Made by a program: the position numbers and the translations under genes
Notes under the pieces: generated by a model
What the model saw: only the letters and a program-made list of their open reading frames with translations
What the model was told of the DNA's origin: nothing
The model's database searches: none
Source: Limnochordia bacterium
Lineage (GTDB): Bacteria; Bacillota; Limnochordia; Darwinibacteriales; DTU012
Assembly: GCA_007116995.1 (NCBI GenBank)
Contig: SKHL01000133.1
Location: 1-12,363 of the forward strand
DNA length: 12,363 nt
Direction of reading: 5' to 3'
In this document: one piece after another, positions 6,704 to 12,363 of the stretch
Position numbering within the stretch: position 1 is the first letter of the stretch
Layout of the letters: each line of letters starts with the position of its first letter

Positions 6704-7312
6704 TCAGGCGGCGGGTGCCGCCTGTGGGGTCATGATGGTCTCGAATTCGATGGGTGTTCATTGGCCGAGGCGGGCTTGGCGTCGGTGGTAGGTGCGTTCG
6801 ATCCAGCTGATGATGTCGATGCGTAGGTCGTCGCGGGAGGACGTTGTTCTGCAGGAGCGCAAAGAAGGATTCCATGGCTGCGTTGTCGCCAGCTGATCCG
6901 ACTTGGCCCATGAGATCCGACCATTTCGTGGCGGTGAAGTCCCGCTCCACCAGAGTGTCGTGTGACGGGGTGCCCGGCTTGGAGGTCCTCGACGACTGCT
7001 TCTTACCGAACACCGACCACCAGCGGTGATCGCAGCAGATTCGCCACACGACCCGATCCGACACGTCGGCGTGCTCGGCGTTGTGACGGATCTCATCGGC
7101 GAGAAACCGATACCCGAACTCGGGATCACCACGATGCACATCGAAGATCGCGTTCGCCAACCATGTCTCGTCGAGCTGGGCGTCGCTGAACGGCGAGTGC
7201 AGCCACCGAGAAAACGGGGCGCGAGCGAGACCGAGTACCCGACACGACACCGTGACGCCGATCCCGTCGGCGACGAGCTCGCGCACGAGCGGGACATCAT
7301 CGGTTTGGGAGA
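6704..7312 (-). pseudogene. IS3-family transposase OrfB, internally deleted and frameshifted
   Basis: The N-terminal part is clearly OrfB: PLVRELVADGIGVTVSCRVLGL, WLHSPFSD and DPEFGYRFLADEIRH, followed by WWSVFGKK. At about base 6912-6940 the protein jumps from VERDFTA to MGQVGSAGDNAAMESFFALLQNNVL. In intact relatives the two catalytic aspartates (in TDITEH and HSDRGSQ contexts) lie between these blocks, so roughly 100 residues are missing and only the catalytic Glu (in MESFF) remains. After NNVL the frame shifts; RDDLRIDIISWIERTYHRR continues in another frame and ends at a premature TGA before TPIEFE, with the ancestral stop near 6704. A -1 frame relation to orfA is as expected for this family. 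It is inactive. Confidence 0.85.
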
Positions 7313-7590
7313 CTCGCCTGACCGAGATACGTAGCTGCTCGATGCAGCACCTCGTTCTCCTGCTCGAGCAGCCGGACGCTCTTGCGCAGTTAGCGGTTCT
7401 CTGCCGACTCCACCGTGGTGGCGCCGGGACGGTCGCCGTCATCGATCGCAGCTCGGCGGAGCCATTTCGACAACGTCATCGGATGTACCCCGACATCATG
7501 AGCGATGTCCTCGAGCGTTGTTGCCTCCGGTCGCCGCCGGGCCCCCTTCACGACACCATCACACCCCGCTGAAATCCGAAGCACCCCCAA
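7297..7590 (-). pseudogene. IS3-family transposase OrfA, truncated at the 5' end and carrying a nonsense codon
   Basis: The frame encodes an HTH segment (TLEDIAHDVGVHPMTLSKWL) and the IDDGDRPGATTVESAENR linker, then a TAA at 7392-7390. Beyond it the same frame continues with the leucine-zipper-like LRKSVRLLEQENEVLHRAATYLG to the natural TGA at 7299-7297. In relatives the position of the TAA is a Glu codon, so a single G-to-T change explains it. Upstream of the HTH the N-terminal residues are scrambled and the usual beginning of OrfA is absent. Confidence 0.75.
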
Positions 7591-7936
7591 ACTCCTCCAA
7601 GTCTACGAGTATCACGACGCGAGACACTTCTCCGATGCGTTGGCAGACTTGATGGAGTATTCTGAGAGCCGCGTCTTGAACGAAGGTCAGATCGCCGGTG
7701 GGTTGGTCATGGCCGCCGACTTCATCGCCATGGCCTTCGCTCACAGACCCGAACCTGAGGCAACGTGGTGGTCTCACTTCGCTGCCTGGATCTCTGAATC
7801 GATCAACACTCAGCGCTCAGGAACCGACGTCGGAACAGCGCTCCACACCGTCATGTCAGACCAGCGGTTCGACCAGGCCCGACGAATGCTTGAATCCATT
7901 CATGTCCAGGCAGCTGAGACGGCAGAGACCCAGTAG
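7505..7936 (+). CDS. 5'-truncated gene of unknown function next to the IS remnant
   Basis: The open frame can start at ATG 7505, but its first ~25 codons read antisense through the IS3 orfA remnant and look non-coding. From about 7589 the product (LLQVYEYHDARHFSDALADL, then GLVMAADFIAMAFAH and PEATWWSHFAAWISESI) has the composition of a real helical protein and ends at the TAG at 7934-7936. The original start was therefore probably removed when the IS inserted or the flank was deleted. An internal ATG at 7652 could give a 94-residue product. I do not recognise a family. No membrane segment or catalytic motif is obvious. It is more likely a broken gene than a functional one. Confidence 0.4.
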   Translation: MSSSVVASGRRRAPFTTPSHPAEIRSTPKLLQVYEYHDARHFSDALADLMEYSESRVLNEGQIAGGLVMAADFIAMAFAHRPEPEATWWSHFAAWISESINTQRSGTDVGTALHTVMSDQRFDQARRMLESIHVQAAETAETQ

Positions 7937-8182
7937 CAACGGAAGGGCGGGCCAATTCCACTTGTTCCTGTCAGCGGATCGACCCGCAACGATTCAAGTC
8001 TGAGTTGTTGCGCCATTTAGGCGGCATCGCCCTCAACGCAATTAGAGCGCCGTTTCAATGGTGTCGCCCATCGCCTGCACTGCGTGATCGGGCAATGGAG
8101 CCGAAAAAACGCGGGGCCCTATAGGCCTCTCTGAAACCCGGGGCGCTTCAGTCCGTCGGTAGCTCCAAAACAGCTGTTGATG

Positions 8183-8188
8183 TATTCT
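8183..8188 (+). promoter_or_regulatory. Probable -10 box (TATTCT) of a leaderless small gene
   Basis: TATTCT is a TANNNT hexamer followed by six bases and an ATG at 8195. No Shine-Dalgarno sequence precedes the ATG. This matches the start architecture of three other genes in the window. No clear -35 is visible. Confidence 0.4.
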
Positions 8189-8194
8189 GCGGTT

Positions 8195-8431
8195 ATGGGA
8201 AACAACAACGAAATCAATCAGCCAGAGGGTGCGGCGATTAATTCTGCCGACGTTTTTCTTGATTGCGGCGAGTTTGAGGTGCGGGTCACGACACTCACAC
8301 TTGACACCTTGAGTGATCAGGAGGCCGCTAACAACGTGGTCGAATGGCTATCCGAAAAGTTTGATATCAATCTGACGCCCCATGTCGTGAACTCAAGAGT
8401 TGAGAGAGCGACCAGCCCGCCAAGCCAATAA
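8195..8431 (+). CDS. Small acidic protein of unknown function
   Basis: The 78-residue product (MGNNNEINQPEG...) has a polar N-terminus, then DVFLDCGEFEVRVTTLTLDTL, which reads as two or three beta strands, and DQEAANNVVEWLSEKFDINL, which reads as an amphipathic helix. There are no repeats, membrane segments or metal-binding motifs apart from one Cys. ATG 8195 is chosen because of the -10 box 6 bases before it; ATG 8180 and TTG 8177 are in frame but lie within that box. It stands alone, with ~245 bases of featureless sequence upstream and a convergent gene downstream. The regular strand/helix pattern and the promoter signal support a real gene; its function is unknown. Confidence 0.5.
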   Translation: MGNNNEINQPEGAAINSADVFLDCGEFEVRVTTLTLDTLSDQEAANNVVEWLSEKFDINLTPHVVNSRVERATSPPSQ

Positions 8432-8722
8432 CTGACTTGTATTGAGAAGTTCGGCACCGTAGGCCCGGTGTAGATAGGGTCACCGTGCACCGATCGCAGG
8501 AAGTACATGAGAAGCCGACCCCGCTGAATCCGGGCCATCTCAATGGAAACGAACCGGGAACGAGTGCAGGCATTCGTCACCCCCTGAGCCAGAGAATGAT
8601 CTCGAATTGATCTCTGAACAGAGGGGCGATTTCAAGGCCCCCAAAAATGTTCCTGGATTCTGCGAGAGACACAACAGACGGGTTCCGCCCGAGGGGTTCG
8701 CTGATCGACGCGCTCAGGGTCG

Positions 8723-9517
8723 TCAGCTCTGAGGACCGTCTGACATGAGGTTGACAGTCGCCGCTCCCCAGCAGGTCTCGGAAAATTCTGGATTGAGCTC
8801 GTTGAGGTAACCCTCCCAGACGCCTCCGTTCTTTGCCGCTGCGGCCAAACCGGCTTTGGCGCCGGGAGCATCGCCGGACTGGTTCGCGAATAATGAGAGC
8901 TCTCCGAGCAACTCTCGGTCACTTCTGCCGGCTCGTTCCTGTAGGTCATGGACATAACCGTCCTCATCCAAGTCTGCCCTGAAGCACACTCGCTGATCAT
9001 CCACCTCATACACCAGCCATCCGATGGTGCCCGACACCATCGAATCTTCCTCGAACTCAGACCATTGCGCCACCAGTCGACGCGCTTTGAGGCGAGCACG
9101 TCGGCCAGTGTTGTGGGGCGGCTTACAGGGCCCCCAGAACGGTGCCGTCTCATCGCCCCCGCCCGATGACGTCTCGAAATTGCCCCAACGTTCCCCGTTG
9201 ATGAGGACGCGGAACCCGCCGTCGAAGTCGTCGATGTCGTCAAGTTCAGGGTCGCCTGTTTCAGGAGCACCTGCATAGTCAGGCCCGCGCCCTGCCTGCA
9301 ACGGAAGGTTCGCTGCGATGAGCCATGGATCGGGAGAGCCGTCTTCGAAGTCGACTCTCAGCGCCCCGTCTTCTGCGACGAACAGCACGTCAGACAGTTC
9401 TGCGACAGCATCGGGGGTGTCAACGTCGTGCCACACGGCGCCATCGACGCTCTCAAGCACAATGATGTCGGGATCGACAGTGTTACTGTCCGTCCACTTG
9501 CTCACACGTATGCGCAT
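8723..9517 (-). CDS. Acidic protein of unknown function between the IS remnant and the type III system
   Basis: The 264-residue protein is rich in Asp and Glu (for example ELDDIDDFDGG around 91-101 and ADLDEDGYVHDL around 181-192), with one basic patch (TGRRARLKARR, 137-147). It has several W-containing strands (WLIAAN near 65, GWLVYEV near 166) and three cysteines at 131, 178 and 249. It has no signal peptide or membrane segment, so it should be cytosolic. I recognise no family. The ATG at 9517 is preceded by TAGTCT and six bases (leaderless pattern), with GGAG too close to act as a ribosome-binding site. Codon bias is strong and G/C-rich in third positions, supporting a real gene. It is separated from the type III operon by ~340 bases and transcribed in the same direction. 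A role in defence is only guilt by association. Confidence 0.65.
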   Translation of the reverse strand: MRIRVSKWTDSNTVDPDIIVLESVDGAVWHDVDTPDAVAELSDVLFVAEDGALRVDFEDGSPDPWLIAANLPLQAGRGPDYAGAPETGDPELDDIDDFDGGFRVLINGERWGNFETSSGGGDETAPFWGPCKPPHNTGRRARLKARRLVAQWSEFEEDSMVSGTIGWLVYEVDDQRVCFRADLDEDGYVHDLQERAGRSDRELLGELSLFANQSGDAPGAKAGLAAAAKNGGVWEGYLNELNPEFSETCWGAATVNLMSDGPQS

Positions 9518-9523
9518 GCTCCA

Positions 9524-9529
9524 AGACTA
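9524..9529 (-). promoter_or_regulatory. Probable -10 box (TAGTCT) for the acidic unknown gene
   Basis: On the minus strand TAGTCT (TANNNT) is followed by TGGAGC and then the ATG at 9517. This puts the expected transcription start at or next to the start codon. No TTGACA-like -35 is seen. Confidence 0.4.
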
Positions 9530-9533
9530 CGAC

Positions 9534-9860
9534 ACTCGGTGATTGATGGGTTCGGATGTGTCGGTCGTCAATCTTCCGAACACGACCATCTGGCCTTCTG
9601 AGCGGATATGGGATCGGCGCGAACCATGACGAAGTGTGGGGTGCCGCCTCGAGTTGCCTATCGAGTGCCTAACTGGCCTTGGCGCGAGTGAATTGCACGT
9701 CAGCATGTACAGCCATGCCATGTGCATGAGGAACACTTCGAGCGGCCTGCAACCTTCCGGGGAGGTTGTGGAACGCCACGGTGTTGAGCGCCTCCGCACG
9801 TGAGTTCGAGACGGCCCCATCCATGGATGGAGGCCGCGCCACCACCTGCCCCAACGACGC
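9534..9860. other. Intergenic region downstream of the GIY-YIG gene, with a perfect palindrome
   Basis: No gene is supportable. A 61-codon minus-strand frame (9854-9669, with AEALNTVAFHNLPGRL) is open but has no start signal or known motif. The notable element is CCATCCATGGATGG at 9817-9830, a perfect 14-base palindrome flanked by GGCC on both sides, so an 11-bp stem with one bulge is possible. It lies ~30 bases past the stop of the GIY-YIG gene and could act as a U-less terminator. Confidence 0.4.
9817..9830. repeat. Perfect 14-base palindrome after the type III / GIY-YIG operon
   Basis: CCATCCATGGATGG reads identically on both strands. GGCC at 9813-9816 and 9832-9835 extends the stem with a single bulged A. 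Position past the 9861 stop suggests a transcription terminator or an operator; there is no T-run to decide between them. Confidence 0.45.
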
Positions 9861-10808
9861 CTAATCGGCTGTGGCTGGGACCGCCTCCAGGCCGTCCTCA
9901 ACCTGCCTGTCTTGCCATTCGCCGAAGGTGAGGAGGGTGTCGCGAGCAACCCACTCGTTGCGGCCGTTCGAGGCCCGGCCTACGCCAGCCGCAGCCGCAG
10001 CGCTGGGGCTGGCGAACACCTCGTCATGGGTGAAGTGCATCGTCTTGCTGTCGGGCAACGGCACCAAGATGCCGTCAGTCTCTAGCCGCTTCCGCAGGCC
10101 GACGTAACCATGACCCTCACCGCCAATCCACTGCATACGAGCGCTCGAACCGGCCAGGACCGTGAACTCACCATCTACTTCCTGGGCAGCTGCGACAATG
10201 CCGTCCTTTTTGACGCGGGGCTCGAAGATAGGCGACTCACCCCGCAGATTGCCGTCGCTGTCCGATGACGACTTCGCCGCAGTAGCCGCCGAGCGGACGA
10301 TGTTCACGCCGAGCACCGGCAGAACGATCTTTGCCTGCTCGATAAAGTACTCCATATCGGAGACATCAGCCTCGGGGAGCGTGATCGGTGCCGGGTTGGT
10401 CGAGTTGAGAAGCTTGGCGCGTTTGGCCTGCCGGGCGAGCGTGATGAACCTGCTCTCCAGGTAGCGAGCGTGCGCCTTGGTGAGGTTGGTGTTCTTGCTC
10501 GTGATCACGATGGCCCGGTCCCAGAAATCCCTGCCCTTCTGGTCTTGGGAGCGAGCATGCTGGTGGAGGAGCTTGGAGACATCATCGCCCTCGCCGACGT
10601 AGGCCACCAGGCCTCAGAGGTTGCAGGGATCTTCACCGAGCAAGATGTAGATGCCGGTGCGCTTCGTCTCGTCGCGCTTGAGCAGCGCCGCCAACTCTGA
10701 CCGCGGTGCAGCTACAACATGGCCTGTCCAGTTCATGATCTCCGCCGTCAGTAAGCCACCCGGTGTGCCGTCGGCAAGGAACAGACGGACTGACTTCCCG
10801 GCGCTCAT
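9861..10808 (-). pseudogene. GIY-YIG nuclease-like protein with C-terminal DUF4357, interrupted by one in-frame TGA
   Basis: The frame from ATG 10808 to the stop at 9861 is continuous apart from a TGA at 10616-10614 (codon 65). Before it come a strand-rich start and the TGIYIL motif (GIY at 52-54). After it come LVAYVGEGDDVSKLL (Y-V-G at 70-72), the helix with KAHARYLESRF containing the conserved Arg/Glu, and a DUF4357-type C-terminus (FTVLAGSSARM, DEVFASPSAAAAAGVGRASNGRNEW, LTFGEWQ). Both halves of the GIY-YIG domain are therefore in the same frame on either side of the stop. In relatives the position would be a loop residue; CGA to TGA is a plausible single change. Translation could restart at GTG 10607, but that product lacks GIY. 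The ATG overlaps the stop of the type III restriction gene (ATGA). It is either a recent pseudogene, a read-through gene or a sequencing error. Confidence 0.75.
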
Positions 10809-12363
10809 AGGTTCCAATTCTCCGGACTGGACTTAGCGAAGTCGTCGACGCCGATCGCCGCGAAATGCTTCGTGCCACACCTGATCTTCGCAACTTCGGA
10901 GGGACGCAGGAGAGAACTCTGCGAGGTGCTCTTGGTCTCGCGGATCATGTAGATCCGGTCCTCACCGTCCTCGTGCTTGATGATTGCCCAGTCTGGGTTG
11001 TAGTCCCCAACAGGTGTCGGAATCTTAAACTTGCTGGGCAGCTTCATGAACAACTTGATGTCTTCGCGAGAGTCGAGCAACTCAGCGAACTTCCGCTCGG
11101 GGCCGGAGTCGTAGACGACGTAGTCAAAGTCGGTCTTCTGCTCGTTCTTGACTTTGTACATTTGGTCGATGAAGCGGTCGCGTTCCTCCAAGCCGTCCTT
11201 CTGCAGCTCACGCAACTCGTAGATGCTCCCAGCGATCTGCTCGTACTGGATGCCTTCGACGATCGAAGCAGCCAATACGGCCAGGATTTGCCGTTTGACC
11301 ATCTGGATGAAGTCGTTCGGGTTGCGGATGAAATCGTCCAGCCGGTCCGATCTCAGAAGGATGTCCACCAGCGTCCTGCGCGTCAGAGAGGTGGCCTCCT
11401 GTAGTTCGGTGATGATGTCGGGGAGGTCGTAGCTGCCTGCGAGCTCGGCAGACCGCTGACGGAGTTCTTCGGTCTCGGCTCCGCCGCGCAGGATCTTCAC
11501 GCCCGCCCGGGTCACCTGGATGCGCAATGGCTCAATCTTGTCCTCGCCCTTGATGCCATCCACCGCCTTGGCGATGATGTCGTCGCGGTTGAACTTGACG
11601 TAGTAGGTCGTACGGCGGCTGATGCGCTGCCAGAACTCCTCGAACTCCTCGCTGGCATACAGCTCCTTATTGAGCTTGCGGGACTTTCGCTTTTTCTTGG
11701 ACTTGACGAAATTCTCGATCTTGCAGTTATTGAGCTTCGCAATGATCTGCCCCTCGGCCCGGTCGAAGGCGGCTGGGAGGTTGAGGGTGAATCCCTCGGC
11801 CTCGGGCCTGAACGTCGACAGGACGCGCCCTTCGGAGTCGATGAAGCCGGACGTGTTCAGGTGTTCCCAGATCTCCTCGGACCTGCGGTAGCCGAGCGGT
11901 CTTTCTTCGCCGTTCTCGACGAGCGGGAGCTTGCTGAACTCGCCTCGCCGGACATATCCGACGCTGGCGCCAGCCTGCTTGTACTCGTCCTGGAGCGCCC
12001 CTGCGAACTGCTGGTACGACTCCTGGGCGATGACGCTGAGCTTGTTGATCCCAGGGTCGTGGACTCGTTCGCCTTCTTGGTTGACGGCTAGGCGGAGTCC
12101 ACGCCCGATGGTCTGACGTCGCTCGGTCGTCTCTCCGATCTCGCGCAGCGCGCAGATCTGGAAGATGTTCGGGTTGTCCCAGCCCTCTCGCAGTGCAGAG
12201 TGGCTGAAGATGAACCGCACGGGCTCGCTCTGGTCGAGCAGCCGGGCCTTGTTGCGCATGATCAGGTCATAGGCCTCGTCGTCCTTCTTCGTCGAACCCG
12301 AACTGTCGACGTACTCGTCGACTCCACCCTTCTTGCGCTGTACCGAGAAGTAGGCGCTTCGCA
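10805..12363 (-). CDS. res: Type III restriction enzyme Res subunit, C-terminal part (5' end beyond the right edge)
   Basis: The frame is open to the right edge; 518 codons are visible. Near the start of the visible part lie the superfamily 2 helicase motifs V and VI of type III Res proteins: FSHSALREGWDNPNIFQI (about 52-69) and RRQTIGRGLRL (about 81-91). A long helical spacer follows. The endonuclease domain near the C-terminus has the PD-(D/E)XK set in DYNPDWAI (Asp at about 457) and IRETKST (Glu and Lys at about 475 and 477). Together with a Mod methyltransferase, Res translocates on DNA and cuts ~25-27 bp from a site when two sites interact. Walker A, the DEAD-like motif and mod would be expected beyond the right edge. 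The ATG listed by eye at 12259 is internal: the upstream codons (SAYFSVQRKKGG) match the family. The stop overlaps the GIY-YIG gene start (ATGA), indicating a coupled operon. Confidence 0.92.
   Translation of the reverse strand, partial: RSAYFSVQRKKGGVDEYVDSSGSTKKDDEAYDLIMRNKARLLDQSEPVRFIFSHSALREGWDNPNIFQICALREIGETTERRQTIGRGLRLAVNQEGERVHDPGINKLSVIAQESYQQFAGALQDEYKQAGASVGYVRRGEFSKLPLVENGEERPLGYRRSEEIWEHLNTSGFIDSEGRVLSTFRPEAEGFTLNLPAAFDRAEGQIIAKLNNCKIENFVKSKKKRKSRKLNKELYASEEFEEFWQRISRRTTYYVKFNRDDIIAKAVDGIKGEDKIEPLRIQVTRAGVKILRGGAETEELRQRSAELAGSYDLPDIITELQEATSLTRRTLVDILLRSDRLDDFIRNPNDFIQMVKRQILAVLAASIVEGIQYEQIAGSIYELRELQKDGLEERDRFIDQMYKVKNEQKTDFDYVVYDSGPERKFAELLDSREDIKLFMKLPSKFKIPTPVGDYNPDWAIIKHEDGEDRIYMIRETKSTSQSSLLRPSEVAKIRCGTKHFAAIGVDDFAKSSPENWNL

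Larger units (their letters stand above)
6669..7590 (-). mobile_element. Degenerate IS3-family insertion sequence remnant
   Basis: Both IS3-type genes are recognisable on the minus strand: an orfA helix-turn-helix part on the right and an orfB integrase part on the left. The left (orfB) end appears to extend just past the ancestral stop to about 6669, where GGGACTGCTGCGCGG begins on the plus strand, resembling the terminal region of such elements. The right end lacks the start of orfA and any matching inverted repeat, so it is truncated near 7575-7600. The element has a large internal deletion, at least two nonsense codons and a frame change, so it cannot transpose on its own. No target-site duplication can be identified. 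The coordinates of both ends are approximate. Confidence 0.8.

Noticed and set aside
7937..8182. Intergenic stretch with GGGGCCCTATAGGCC and short frames
   Set aside because: The self-complementarity is short (CCTATAGG core) with no T-run, and no frame shows coding character. Nothing supportable.
8455..8470. CACCG-TAGGCC-CGGTG hairpin after the small plus-strand gene
   Set aside because: A five-base-pair stem in GC-rich DNA without a T-tract is expected by chance; too weak to call a terminator.
8447..8580. Minus-strand frame with MYFLRSVHGDPIYTG, reminiscent of a GIY-YIG start
   Set aside because: The resemblance is confined to about 20 residues, there is no start signal, and no downstream catalytic Arg/Glu. 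The frame runs antisense into the small plus-strand gene. Probably chance, possibly a fragment.
9669..9854. 61-codon minus-strand frame (MGQVVARPPSMDG...)
   Set aside because: No ribosome-binding site or promoter, no recognisable motif, and it contains the palindrome better explained as a terminator or operator.
1..12363. CRISPR array, rRNA, integrase or origin
   Set aside because: No regularly spaced direct repeats, rRNA-like stretches, intact recombinase or iteron clusters were seen on reading both strands.

Overview
The window is a GC-rich stretch of an actinobacterium-like genome. The support for this is strong G/C bias in third codon positions, GTG/TTG starts, a RecQ helicase fused to a ComF-like phosphoribosyltransferase (an architecture I associate with Actinobacteria), and several genes whose start codon sits 6-7 nt after a TANNNT -10 box (leaderless architecture). 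I cannot name the species. Nearly every recognisable gene is a DNA-processing or restriction gene, so the window reads as a defence island with remodelling scars.

Layout, left to right. 1-269 (+): the C-terminal end of a gene running in from the left, probably a PD-(D/E)XK-type nuclease. 486-3505 (+): a two-gene operon with an ATGA overlap. It encodes a RecQ-type helicase carrying a C-terminal ComF-like PRTase domain, followed by a DprA/Smf-like Rossmann protein. This pairing recalls the ShosTA (PRTase + DprA-like) toxin-antitoxin/anti-phage pair, here with a helicase welded on. 3506-3764 holds no supportable gene. 6367-3765 (-): a restriction-modification cluster. A probable type II endonuclease comes first, then an N6-adenine methyltransferase split in two genes whose order is circularly permuted: the half with the NPPF motif IV and likely target-recognition region is encoded before the half with the AdoMet-binding motifs. 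This segment is visibly AT-richer than its flanks. A strong inverted repeat sits at the methyltransferase promoter.

6669-7590 holds a dead IS3-family element (minus orientation) whose transposase has lost the DD part of its DDE core and carries stop codons and frame changes. A 5'-truncated gene follows (to 7936, +), then a small unknown gene (8195-8431, +) and a larger acidic unknown gene (9517-8723, -). 12363-9861 (-): the C-terminal two thirds or so of a type III restriction (Res) subunit, open at the right edge, overlapping by ATGA with a GIY-YIG/DUF4357 nuclease gene that is interrupted by a single in-frame TGA.

Functionally, the two restriction systems and the helicase-PRTase/DprA pair probably act independently against incoming DNA. 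No CRISPR array, intact integrase, rRNA or convincing tRNA was seen. Assignments rest on motif recognition by eye; no database search was possible.
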